Source: Dermatemys mawii (lineage: Eukaryota > Chordata > Testudines > Dermatemydidae). From it: a stretch of DNA of 64,000 nucleotides. The position numbers were made by a program, and so were the translations under genes. Position 1 is the first letter of the stretch; every line of letters starts with the position of its first letter. Of the stretch, positions 47,033 to 58,189 are shown piece by piece. The notes beneath the pieces are model-generated. The model saw only the letters and a program-made list of their open reading frames with translations, did not search any database and was not told the DNA's origin. Location: assembly GCA_007922305.1 (NCBI GenBank), contig ML677341.1, positions 67,226,409-67,290,408 on the forward strand. The letters run 5' to 3'.

Positions 47033-50000
47033 CCCTACAGGGATAAGAAATTAAGTGTATTTAAAAGGATAGTTGCAGGCAATAACTAAAATAAAAGAAT
47101 CTCATCTCAAATTTAAAAAATACACTTATGCCTATAACAGTGAATAAATACAACTGTAAAATTCACAGAACAACACTTATGCCTTAGAGAGATCCTTTTC
47201 AAATCACTGTCCAAACATAAACTAATCTACACAGCTCTCCTGAGAGGTAGGGAAGTATTTTACCATGTGGGTTATCAGTTAGGCCTACCATGGGCTTACT
47301 TAATTTATGTGTTGGCTGATTTCTTGGACTCTTAAGCTACATTATTGTAGTGAAGTTACCTGTTAAACAAACAGGTGAATATTTACTGTAGCACCCTCCA
47401 TTACATTTCAAATTTCTACCTCTAATAGAAAGCATTTTTGTGAAGAAATAAATATGTCAGTTCTTAGTCAGGACTCCAATATAATTTTTAATTAGTATCC
47501 ATATTGATCAAGTGTTATCTTTGTGCTCAATACTGTACAGTATATAGAGGAAAACATGGAATAAAATCGTTGCCCTGCTAAAGTCAATGGGAATTTCAAT
47601 GGAATCAGGCTTTCATCTATAAATTCTACCCCAAGGAGCTTACAGTAACTGTTCAGATGCAAATGCATTATACTTAAGTTGACAAATGGATAAATGTAAA
47701 TAAAACACTTTCTGTAGTCCTTTGATAGGCCTGTCTCTTCAGAGCTCTATCCTGCAGAGGTCTGAGCTTGTCCATGACATGCTGAGCACACAACTCCCAT
47801 TCAAGTCCATGGGGGCTGAGGATACTTGGAAGTGGTTAGCACCTGCTAGCATCAAAGCCTTACTCCTAATCTCCCAGGGACTTAGAATCAGGCCCATAGT
47901 TTTCATTTCTCATTTAAGAGTGGATCCTGCTCCCATCAGTGGGGACAGGTTCACGCTGTTGGAATTCATAAGTCATTGCCTCTTTCAAAGGTTTTGTTTT
48001 TCCCCCAATGTAAAATAGGAGGGTGTTTTTTTTCAAAAAATAAAAATAAAAAAAAATAGTAGAATGATGGATGCAGAGGGCTGCAATTTGTGAGAGGTGA
48101 CAGTTTTCTGGCTTAGTGCTGTTTACCACAAGAATGCAGCAAAATTGACAGATTGGAGCATAAAGATTTTCGTACTGTCAGCCACAAATTAACGTCAGCT
48201 CTTCTATTACCAGAAAGAGATGCTTCTCCATCCCCCTTAATGGTTACGCTTAACCATATGCTATTTCATACCCTATATACTGTACACACCACTGAATAGC
48301 AATCTTTAGTAATGGACAAGAGCACACAAGGTATACCATGACTCACCTGTAAAATATCCAGGCCTATCATATGCTTTGTGTTTAAACATTTTTTCAGTTG
48401 ACACACTTGCCTTGTAACATTTCACTTACACCCTTGCAATTGATTATATGATTTTTCTATAACAAGCTGATAATGAGGTTTATTCAAAAAGAAAATCAGC
48501 CCTCAGCTTGAAAACGGTCCAAGAAAACATTATATAAACAGTTTATATAACACAATATTAAAGCCTAATTGTGAAGTGTTTTGAGATCCTTGTAAGCTCA
48601 AAGGGTTTATTATACGAAATACATTTGGCAAGGGTGGGAAAGGGGTTTCAAGCTTTGGTTTATGTGTGTGCTAGTTTTGCCCTCAGTACTGTAAAGATAA
48701 TTACAAGCATGACTAAAAACTTTATTTGCTACATTGTGAATTCTGCTTTCCTCACTCTCCTCCAATATGAAGTAATGGTTCCCACACCACAAGCATAGTA
48801 ACTGACACCAAGATTATTAGAGCTACATTATCTTGTAGATCTTAGCTGGTAAGACTCCGAAGAAGCAGTAAGGAGCAATTTCAGTGGTACACTGTTGTAC
48901 TATATGCTAACCAGATACCAAGGAGCTTCTAAATAAATAAGTCAGCCAAAGGGAGTGAATGAAAGCTATCTTATCTTTACTTCAGGTAAAGGTGCTATGA
49001 GCAACCTCAGCGTAAGCAGTTGGGGTGTTAGCTCTAAGGGTCAGTAAAGTCCAGGCATGTTTATCTTACTTGAGATCTTTAGATTGCTTTGCTTGTGCAT
49101 AAACTTGAAGCAGCAGTTACTTCTGAAAGAATGCACAGGTCTGACTTTTCCCTCTGAGTCAGATGTGATAAAGGAATAGCGCATAGAAATTACAGCTGGA
49201 ACACATTTATCAGGACACCCACTCCATCCCCTACCAGGGCAGCTACAGTGCACTGTTTGGTGCTTTGCCTAGTCTAATTTTGGCTTGTCTCACATGGGGG
49301 AGCTTCCTATACTTTCAGTGTCAGGAAGCTTTTCTTGGTGTTCTGTTTAAATATTCCTTTTTTCACTTTCATTCTCATTACCTCCTGGTTATATCCCTCT
49401 CCAAACTATTCCAGACAGTCCCCTCTAAGATGTTGCTTAGCCAGTCTGTACCTATTCAGACCTTGAAAACTCCCCTCACTGCTGAGGCTGAGGAGATGGA
49501 CACAAAGCTGCTGGGGTGCGTCTACAGTGTTGGATGGGAAACATTGTGACAAGCTGCCCCATGTGAAATTTAATTTGCATTCCTGAAAATAAATTCTGGC
49601 AAAAGGAGAACTGACTGGAGAAATACACCCCTAGTATGTCCAGGAACTAGTGGGAAAGGAAGATGGAAAAGGGAGAGAAAGGTGTCTTGAACCTAGAACA
49701 TTTTACTGTTTAAAGATCCCTTTCGGAGGAATTAATAAAAACCCAAACAAAACAAAAGAACCTGAGGTGTGAATGGACACTTCTCAGCAACACTGACCGT
49801 TCTTGCCCAAAAAAGAGGCATGTTTTACAGGCCATTCCAGCTATTGTTAAAATAATGCAATCTCCTTATTCTCTTTCTGCCAAGGAAGCTCCTTTTCCCT
49901 GTATCCCTATGAAGAAAAAGGGTTGGGTTTAAAAAGGCAGCTTAATGGCATTAACCCGTATGCTACATTGTCATCTTTCCTTCTCGGACTAGCTAAGCCT

Positions 50001-50358
50001 TCCTGATGTCTGTCTTCCCTGGCTCTCCCATTCCACTCAACTTTCCACACAGTCTTTTATGAACTTGTTAAAGAGCCGATCGCATTTTTACTTGAGAGGC
50101 TGCTAAGGAACATTGGGATCCGAACCCTGTACAGGAAAAGTCTAAGGGTGTCTGCTCATATACACGGGGGGCAATGATAATCGGGCTAGAAAGACAAACT
50201 GCCCTTACCCACCGGCTTACATAGATTTGCTGCTGTAGGGAATATGAAGCGATTTCATAGTCTGAAACTGTTCCCCAGCAGCTTCGGGCTTTACTCCTTT
50301 CCAATGGGTAAGGATTGGGGAGAAGGTTTAGGAGGAATGAAAATACATCAAGACCCAC

Positions 50359-50413
50359 CTGCAGCTGCAGCAGAGTAGCTCAGAAGTACAAGGACCCAGC
50401 CCCAGCTCTCCAT
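50359..50413 (-). CDS. NTN4: Netrin-4 exon 1 (start codon and signal peptide)
   Basis: This is the first coding exon of netrin-4, a secreted laminin-related protein of basement membranes. It reads MESWGWVLVLLSYSAAAA plus one base of the next codon, and a canonical GTGGGT donor follows at 50358. Joined to exon 2 the codon becomes GGA (Gly19). The result is a typical hydrophobic signal peptide whose length to that glycine matches human netrin-4 as I know it (19 residues). The ATG at 50413 has a strong context (G at -3 and +4). A second in-frame ATG at 50482 would add 23 residues but has T at -3, and the match to the human length favours 50413. An out-of-frame ATG lies at 50438. The exon is too short to be found as an open reading frame alone; I identified it from the splice phase and the signal peptide. 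Confidence 0.88.
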
Positions 50414-50489
50414 GGCCAAGCTCCTGGTCAAAGTGCATGAATCAAGAAGGAGGACCAGGAGCCTGGGATCTCTTCTGCCCATGAAGCAG

Positions 50490-51180
50490 GTTCTCTAAAG
50501 CAAATTCTTCCCGGCCGGTCATGCATTCGCCACTCACTGGAGTGCTACGAGCAGGAGGGACGCTCCAGCCCCCGAGTCTCCCCCGGGGAGTGACATCGCG
50601 GGACGGCTGCCGGCTCCTCCAGCCCCCGGGGAGCCGCGTGCGGGGACCCGCCGGGCTCCTGCTCCCGTGCAGGGCATGGCAAGCTGAACCCGCCGGACCT
50701 TTCACTTCCCGGCCGCCGCCGCCTCCCGCGGCTGCTTCCTCCCAAGGGGCACTTGCGGGCGGTACATTTTATTGCACTGATCCCGAGCTCTGTGCCTGGG
50801 GCTCCCGGGCCCCCGCCCTCGCCGGCTTCCCCTGCGCTGACAGCCCCCGGCTCTGCAGGCGGGAGCCTCGCCGTACTGCAGCGGCGCACGGAGCCCGCCA
50901 GCGCGGAGGGACTGGCTGCCGCTCCAGGGGGCTGGGGGCGGACACCGCCCCCCCCCGCCCCATCTCCTCCAGCGCAGATACCGGCACCCGCCACGCCCCC
51001 GCCCCCCTGAGCCCACACGAGCAGCCTCCCGCAGGCCCGGAGCGAGCGGTGAGCTCCGACTGCCAGCTCCGGGCGGGAGCCTCGGGCTTGCCCAGGGGCC
51101 TTCTCAGTTAGACGGACAGGACAGCACATGGGGCACCCGGGCACCCTCGGTCCCGCTCCGACCAGCGCTTCTCCCGGCCA
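50490..51180 (-). promoter_or_regulatory. CpG island promoter of NTN4
   Basis: This GC-rich block lies immediately upstream of exon 1 and contains frequent CpG dinucleotides, unlike the AT-rich DNA around it. It holds several CCGCCC/GGGCGG-like GC-box strings, for example near 50940-50970, and I see no well-placed TATA box. CpG-island, TATA-less promoters are usual for widely expressed vertebrate genes. The transcription start should lie within it, but its exact position cannot be read from the sequence. The long open reading frames here on both strands are low-complexity by-products of high GC content. Confidence 0.75.
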
Positions 51181-51190
51181 CTCCGACCCG

Positions 51191-51362
51191 CCCAGCTAGC
51201 CCTGGTCTCCCCGCTCCAGCCCAGCTAGCCCTCCTGTTCTTCCCCCTACTGCCCAGCTAGCCCTCCTGTTCTTCCCCCTACTGCCCAGCTAGCCCCCTAC
51301 TCCATACCCAGCTAGCCCTCCTGTTCCCCCTACAGCCCAGCTAGCCCTCCTGCCCTTCCCCC
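51191..51362. repeat. Minisatellite upstream of the NTN4 CpG island
   Basis: CCCAGCTAGCCC recurs six times, beginning at 51191, 51220, 51252, 51284, 51307 and 51336. The spacer is CTCCTGTTCTTCCCCCTACTG-like, giving a period of 23-32 bp. Units 2 to 4 are nearly identical. Confidence 0.85.
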
Positions 51363-52859
51363 TTCCCGCCATCCCCTCTGCCACCCATCATCCTTCCTTC
51401 CTCTCAGCCAATAGTTCTCCCAACCATCTGTCTCCAGCTCAGTTATTCTTCCCAACCCCTTCCTTCCGCCATTGCTACCTCCAGCCATTTTGGCCCAGCA
51501 ATTTCCCTCTCTTATCCAGATCAGCCACCCCATTGCCACAGCCACCCCCCTTCCCAGTCACCCCCTGCTGCTTCCTAGCCCTATCCCCTGCCTCCCGCAC
51601 CCCCAAGCCCCATCCCCAAAGTTCAGACATCCTTTAGTCCTACATCCCTTGTGTCAAATGGTCTATGAAGCAGAGAATACTCACTTCCAGGTGCCCACCT
51701 GAACACCGCTGGGGCCTATTTGACAGAAGGAGGGAGTAGGGCTGGATTGGAGACTGCACTGCCTTGAGAGTCATTTGCTTGCTTGTGCTTTAAACACACA
51801 CATTCGTGATAATCCCTACACCAGTGGCAACATAGAACAGTGCTCATCATAATGCATCTGTACGTGATTTCCTTCATCCCACCCCACCCCCATTTCATCT
51901 CCCCTTCTGCTAAGCGTGAACTAGAAATCATTAGGACCTTCTGTCTCCTCGGCAGCCACCAGTTGGATGAGACACAGAAGTCTGGACCCAGTCCTCTCAG
52001 AGAGGTGACAGTCAGTCTGCAGCGCAGCACTGCGACAGTCAAGTGGTAAGCACACAAGAGATTAGCCTGGTGGGTATGGGACAGTGAGTTCCTGTCTAGA
52101 CACACATATGCATACTGCACATGATTAGCTGAGGGTTAAATAAAATGACATCAGCGGTGGAAATGTGATGCCTCCTCTTGCGTTATGTAACTCTGCGCTG
52201 AAAATTAGATATTCAAAAGCTGTCAGCCTAGTGGTGTTACCGAAATAGAGATCATTGAATACTTGGGGGCAAATAGTACAGTTCTACAGCCAGAATGGAT
52301 GATTACAGGACTAGATACCTCTCAGAGGGCATTTTGAGAGCCCATACAAGAGAGGAATATAAAACCTATGATCAATGGAGTGATATTTATAAAGCATTTT
52401 TTAATCTGGGAGGGGGAAAGCTGAAAGGTGATCTAAATATGAGAGCAGTTGTTTTAAAATAAAGCTATCCAAGTTCAAAGTGCAAAGAATAAAGGCTGAA
52501 AAAATTCATAACAGTTGCAACATGCTCACCTTCCAGGTTAAATTCAGATAAGTAAAAAAAGTGATTGTTCAGAAGCTTTCCACGCTGGTTCTTCTCACCC
52601 TCCTGTGCTGAGAATGAACATCAGAAATTGCAACTTAAAAAAGTAATGATTTGAGAAAAATATATGTTTTGTGAAAAGCCAAGCCTGGTGGGCTACAAGA
52701 ATATTCTCCCATCGTTTACCATAAACCAGAAAGTATCCCTGTAGACTGCAGCTCTCCACACATAGCACACCACAATTGTCCTCTTCTGCGACACCATCCC
52801 AGATGTCCAGGCAAATAATATCCTACTTGTGCATTTCCTCTTCAAAGATCTATTCCAGT

Positions 52860-53348
52860 CTACTAATGTTGAAAAACTAGAAAGGGTTCAGAAAAGAGCT
52901 ACAAGAATGATTTGAGGTCTGGAAACCATGCTTTATAGTGAGAGCTTTAAGAAACTCAATCTGCTTAGTTTAACCAAGAGAAGGTTAAGAAATAGCTTGT
53001 TCATGAATGAGCTATAAGTAGCTACATGGTGAAGAGATTTCTGATAGTAGATGGCTCTTTAGCACAAAAAGGCATAACAAGATTAAATGGTTGGAAACTG
53101 AAGATAAAAATTTACCTCTAAATTTGCCTAATAGTGAGGGTGATTAACCATTGGAACCACTTTCCAAGGGACATGGTGGATTCTATCACTTTAAATCAAG
53201 ACTGAAGAGCTCTACATATTATGCTTTAGTTTAAACAGAAGTTATACACTTGATTCAGGAATTACCAGGTGAGGCTCTATGATCTATGGCATACAGGAGG
53301 TCAGACTACATGATCATAATGGTTAATTCTGGTTTTAGAATCTATGAA
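52860..53348 (+). mobile_element. CR1 LINE, 3' end fragment
   Basis: GTTGAAAAACTAGAAAGGGT (the LEKVQRR region) leads through decayed ORF2 sequence to GAGGTCAGACTACATGATCA and TTAGAATCTATGAATTAT at the 3' end. Stops and indels throughout. Confidence 0.75.
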
Positions 53349-54940
53349 TTATATCATGGCAGATTAGTTCTAGGAAGGAAGGAAAAACCTTTGAAATTTA
53401 CATGGTTCTACTGCATAATCTGTCAGAGTAACCAGAAACCAACGAAACAAGAAACATTTCCAGTGTTTCAATTACATTTTTTTCTCTTACTTTGGTCACT
53501 TGCTAATTTGACCCTCCTTTTAAATTGATCTGTCAGGAATAAAAAAAAATCACCTCTATATTTAAAAGTATAACCTCTACCCTTTTTTGGGTGCTAATGA
53601 GCACTGCAAGTACTAGCTATGGAAAGTTGCTATTTGGGGCCTGATCCTGCATGACTGAAGTTAATGAGAGTGTTGCCATTAATGTAGGTGGCAGGCCCTT
53701 AATGCATAAGGAAGGCCAGAATCCTAAATAAGAAGTGTTTTCCCTGTGTTTTTTCTTCTCTGTGACATTAAGAGCACTACATCTAATGATTCTGTCATTG
53801 ATTTACACATGGTAATGGGCATTATTGGTGGTATCATATGCTAGACAAAGTGCTGGCTATGTTGGTAACAGAAGTGATGGCTTATTTCAATTGAAGTGAC
53901 AGTGACAGACTTGAAGTGAATAAGAGGAAGACTTTTTAATTATACAGAATCAAGAAGAGTGAGATTTTTTAGAAAAAACAAGTCAGGGTGTATTTCCAAT
54001 ACTGATTTCTTTAAATGTGTAGTTGATCCACCTTGATTTTAAAAGATACCATTCCCTGCATAGGACTGAGCCACTCAGTCCTGTACACGGAGTGGCATTT
54101 TTTGAAATCAATGTCCTGCAGAAGTCATATAAAGAGGAAATATCAGCAGGCTATGTAGTCAGTGTTGGGTCTGGACTCAATTAATTCCAGGAGTGCTAGA
54201 CGGCAGCAGAGGATATCCAGAAGGGGAAAAGGCCAGCCCAAGAGCAGCCTCTCCTGGAATCTCACTGTAATAATATATTTACGTGAAGTGTATTATTTAA
54301 TCCCTTGATGTCTCTATGTACTGTTTAGATTTCCAGACAGGGTTCTGGTCCTGGTAAACAAAGGAGACAAAACTGGATTTCAGGTTGTCTGGAAATCTGT
54401 TTGAGTCTGTAAGCAGTTGTTGTGTTTAATAAATGCCTCTTGTTTAAGACAGTCTGATTCCATGTATTCTGACATCCCATCCACTTCAACATAAATGGAT
54501 CATAGAGATCAGGCTATTGGAGTAGTTTATTAAATAGTCTCCAAACTTGTGAAAAGCAGTGGATGGTTTGGACTTGAAGCTCTCTCTATTCTGAAAATAC
54601 TTAAGGAATCAACTTCAATAAGTTACTATCCCTGAGATGATTTTAAAAAAATCTACCACTAGAACCTGCCAAATTACAAAAATAAACTGAAAAATATGTG
54701 GAAAGTCCCAGTGACATATTTGACTGAGAATGAGGGTACAGGCATCTGGAACAATCTGTATAGTGGGGGAGCTGAGAACCATTGAACCAAACTGTAAACC
54801 TTGTATAAGATTGAAATCACTCCAAGCCAGGGTCGGGGTGCAGCAGCCACTCTCAGCACTGCTAGTTCCAGCACCTATGCCTGGATATAATTTAATAATT
54901 GGAATTTTCATCAGCCAGTCAGATTTCATCTAAATTATTG

Positions 54941-55543
54941 AAGTGACAAAGAGTCCTGTGGCACCTTAAAGACTAACTAAAATATTGAAGCATAAGCTTT
55001 NNNNNNNNNNNNNNNNNNNNNNNNNNNNNNNNNNNNNNNNNNNNNNNNNNNNNNNNNNNNNNNNNNNNNNNNNNNNNNNNNNNNNNNNNNNNNNNNNNNN
55101 NNNNNNNNNNNNNNNNNNNNNNNNNNNNNNNNNNNNNNNNNNNNNNNNNNNNNNNNNNNNNNNNNNNNNNNNNNNNNNNNNNNNNNNNNNNNNNNNNNNN
55201 NNNNNNNNNNNNNNNNNNNNNNNNNNNNNNNNNNNNNNNNNNNNNNNNNNNNNNNNNNNNNNNNNNNNNNNNNNNNNNNNNNNNNNNNNNNNNNNNNNNN
55301 NNNNNNNNNNNNNNNNNNNNNNNNNNNNNNNNNNNNNNNNNNNNNNNNNNNNNNNNNNNNNNNNNNNNNNNNNNNNNNNNNNNNNNNNNNNNNNNNNNNN
55401 ATACCCACTTCGTCGGATGCATCCAACGAAGTGGGTATTAGCCCACAAAAGCTTATGCTTCAATATTTTAGTTAGTCTTTAAGGTGCCACAGGACTCTTT
55501 GTCACTTCTGCAATTCCAGACTAACACGGCTACCCCTCTGATT
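54941..55543. mobile_element. Foldback SINE-like element interrupted by the assembly gap, with a 10-bp target duplication
   Basis: The left arm (54941-55000, ending CATAAGCTTT) is complementary to the right arm (from AAAGCTTATGCTTCAATATT to GACTCTTTGTCACTTC). The right side adds CCAGACTAACACGGCTACC. TAAATTATTG is duplicated exactly at 54931-54940 and 55544-55553. It is the same family as 20931-21139. The sequence just after the Ns is the palindrome centre. Confidence 0.8.
55001..55400. other. Assembly gap (400 N)
   Basis: Exactly 400 undetermined bases. The gap lies inside the left arm of a near-perfect palindrome. Comparison with the right arm predicts that only about nine bases are really missing. 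Confidence 0.95.
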
Positions 55544-56085
55544 TAAATTATTGTTAATAGTAACAATATGCACAACTGTAACTGGATGACATTTAGTAAA
55601 CAATTCTACTGATGATGCATAAGAATGATTACTATTTTTATTTTGTTATATTGCAGTATTCCTCAAATATGCTAGACACTGTACATGCTCATAGGAAAAC
55701 TTAGCCCCAGTTCCCAATCAGTTGAATAGAATTCAGCTCACTGTCTCTCAGTTGAGTTGGTCTGAAGGGTCAGCAAAAGTAAAATAAACCAAACCAAACC
55801 AAAAAGAGTAAAGTCTTATTTTGGCCAGCAAGTAAGACTGAGTAAGCACAGAGAACTTACCTGGTCAGTTAGGATGGTACCATTTTCCATAATCACTTTT
55901 TGAATTACAATCATTCTTCAAGGTTGCTTCATTAAATGTTCAAAAGTCAAGAAATATCTGCTTTAATTTAGGCAAGGAGCAGCATGCACCATCCTGGCAC
56001 CAGGAAATACACCAGCACAGAGGTCAGAAGACAGCACCGCGTGTGAGTTACAGTTCTGAAGGTGTAGTTCTGTGTAGTTCTAAAG

Positions 56086-56187
56086 CCCGTCTCTCTCACC
56101 AACTGAAGTTGGCCCAATGAAAGGTATTACCTCACCCACCTTGTCTCTCTCATACCCTAGAACCAAGAGGGCTATAGCTACACTGCA
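56086..56187 (-). mobile_element. tRNA-derived SINE, truncated
   Basis: In reverse it reads AGGGTATGAGAGAGACAAGG, GGTGAGGTAATACC, GGGCCAACTTCAGTTGGTGA, the family of 30521 and 31596. The flanks TAGTTCTAAAG and TAGTTCTGAAG match at 10 of 11. Confidence 0.7.
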
Positions 56188-56267
56188 TAGTTCTGAAGGG
56201 TAGCAGCCAGCAAATAGATTATAGAAAGAGAGAGAAGTGGGCATGAGAGCAGGAGGGGGCCAAGAGA

Positions 56268-56552
56268 GGGCTTGTCTTCACTACAGCCGGGAGAGATCGA
56301 TCTTATGGCGATCGATTTATCACATCTCGTCAAGATGCGATAAATCGATCGGCAGCGGTGCCCCTGTTGACTCCGTAACTCCAGCTCGCCAAAAGGCGTA
56401 AGCTGGAGTCAACAGGGGAGCGCGCCGCTGACCGCCGCCACCATGAGGACGGCAGGTAAGTCGGCTATAGATACGCCAATTTCAGCTACGTTATTAACGT
56501 AGCTGAAATTGTGTATCTACAGTCGATCCCCTGCGCTAGTGAAGACCAGCCC
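56268..56552. mobile_element. MITE with three successive internal hairpins
   Basis: The termini are GGGCTTGTCTTCACTAC and TAGTGAAGACCAGCCC. Inside are GATCGATTTATC/GATAAATCGATC, CCTGTTGACTCC/GGAGTCAACAGG, and a 33-bp near-perfect palindrome at 56478-56510 (arms of 16). Many CpGs survive. The flanks CAAGAGAG and CAAAGAGG, if taken as 8-mers, match at 6 of 8. A perfect Kozak-like GCCGCCACCATG near 56435 opens only about 20 codons. Confidence 0.65.
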
Positions 56553-56999
56553 AAAGAGGAGCAAACTAACTGCAGCAAAATCAACCATGACAGCACCGGG
56601 TTGGAAGAGGTGGAAGGGTGCATTGTAGTATTGGTAGTGTCACTGTTGGAATGCCATTGTACAGCACTGCACAGAAACCATGGAGGGAATAAAAGGAAAT
56701 ATTGCATAACACATGGAAAGTGGACCCCATAGACGCCACCAAACAGAGAATGAGTGGGCTAATGCAATGCCTTTACCTCAACAATTGCATAAGCCTGCCA
56801 CGTGCTACTGCCAAGTGCCATTGCCAGGTGTGCCCTCTGTATCCACCAGCCAAATATCTGTGTTCTCCCCTCCTCTTTTGTATAGCATTCAACAGCAACC
56901 ACAGCCTGACACAGGCCATTTGTCCTCCTTGGCTACTTCTGAGATCATCCTGGGCCATAGGAAGCAAAAATATTTTCACTGAGCTTCCCATGCTATTCA

Positions 57000-57210
57000 T
57001 AGACTCATAGACTTTAAGGTCAGAAGAGACCATTATAATCATCTATATTCAGTTGCCTTGAAGTCAGATACAAGCCAAAAAATACATTTAAATAAATATA
57101 TAGTAGTTGCGGGATGGAAACGTACAATGCTCATCTGTTCAGGGCCTCTAACTAATGTCTAACCTACATCTCTCTTGCTGCAATATAAACTCATTGCCTC
57201 TTGTTTTGTA
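57000..57210 (-). mobile_element. CR1 relic pieces
   Basis: GACTTTAAGGTCAGAAGAGACC (57011-57032) matches a CR1 3' terminus in reverse. ATGTCTAACCTACATCTCTC with AATATAAACTCATTGCC (57157-57204) matches the same ORF2-end segment as 61500-61550. The part between them is unclear. Confidence 0.55.
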
Positions 57211-57404
57211 GCGCTTTGGCAGGGCCAGAGGTAGGCAGGACATTGGTGCATACTACACACAAAACAGTTTTGTTTTAGTTGCTCATTTTTTAATGCTGGT
57301 TGGGCTGATTGGGCCCTTCAAGAAGAAGGTCACATAACTCACAGGACGAGTATTCTCCAAAGCAGTGGTTCTCAAACTATTTTGGAATCAGCGTCAGAAA
57401 TGAG

Positions 57405-58130
57405 AGGCCGCAGCTGAGCCTGGGACTAGTTAGCTTGGCTGAGCTACAGTAGAATCGCCTGATTACCTGAGGGGAGTCAGCAGGCCTGCGTTTAAACTGG
57501 GCAGCAGCAGGTTGCTGGCTGCTCTACCAACACAGCTGTGGTCGCACCTGTGCCTACCTTAAACTCCCAGCCTTGCTCCAGCCCTGCTCCTTGCCTTGTT
57601 CCTGTCCTGCTCCAGTCCACTCCAGCCATAGATGCCAACTTTCTCTCTACCCAGGGGGTGTGCAACCCCCTCCTCCGCCCCAGGCCTGCCCTCACTCTAC
57701 CCTTCCTCCAAGACCCCACTTCTGCCCCACCTCTTCCCACCCCCACACTACCCCAGGCCCCACCCCTGCCCTGCCTCTTCCCACCTACCCCCACCTCTTT
57801 CTGCATCTTTCCAACCCCTCCCCTAAACATACCCCATCCCTGCTCCCCCCCAACACCTTTTGCACGCTGCTGAACAGCTGTTCCGCAGTGTGCAGGAGGT
57901 GGTGGGAGGGAGGGGGAGAAGTTGATCGGGAGGCTGCTGGTGGGTATGGGGTGCAGGTGCTATGGGGAGGGGGAGCTGGCTGCAGGTGGGTGCTAAGCAC
58001 CTGCTAATTTTTTTCCATGGGTGCTCCAGCCCTGGAGCACCCACAGAGTTGGTGACTATGACTCCAGCCTTGCTCCTTGCCTGGTGCGATAACTACTATA
58101 TGTTTGTTGCCTTCCTGCTTCCTGTTCATT
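57405..58130 (+). mobile_element. LTR-like repeat, first copy, split by a hAT MITE
   Basis: CAGCTGAGCCTGGGACTAGT, GAGCTACAGTAGAATCGCCT and GCAGCAGGTTGCTGGCTGCT parallel the second copy at 59143-59580 point by point. A MITE at 57627-58060 interrupts it. There is no coding sequence, and the ends are approximate. Confidence 0.4.
57627..58060. mobile_element. hAT MITE with exact 8-bp target duplication
   Basis: The termini CATAGATGCCAACT and AGTTGGTGACTATG are imperfectly complementary. ACTCCAGC occurs exactly at 57619-57626 and 58061-58068. The interior is C-rich on the left and G-rich on the right, with the inverted pair GTGCTCCAGCC/GGAGCACC near the right end. Confidence 0.8.
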
Positions 58131-58189
58131 TCCTGTTTTCTGCTCCCTGAACTCAGAGTTTCAGTTCATACATGTGGCGTTGGTTGTGT

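Larger units (their letters stand above)
44653..50358 (-). other. NTN4: NTN4 intron 1
   Basis: The intron is 5706 bp with a GTGGGT donor and a CTAG acceptor. It contains a complete hAT element (46417-47032) and a small palindromic MITE (45069-45185). The stretches 44750-45065, 45190-46410 and 47040-50350 are mostly AT-rich and hold nothing else I recognise. The last 52 bases remain open in the exon 2 frame. Confidence 0.85.

Noticed and set aside
50521..51144. Long overlapping open reading frames on both strands (up to 199 codons)
   Set aside because: They lie in the GC-rich CpG island, are rich in Pro/Ala/Gly/Arg, show no domain and overlap on opposite strands. High GC content explains the lack of stops.
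56428..56500. Perfect Kozak sequence GCCGCCACCATG
   Set aside because: It lies inside a MITE, opens only about 20 codons and is followed by a hairpin; chance match.
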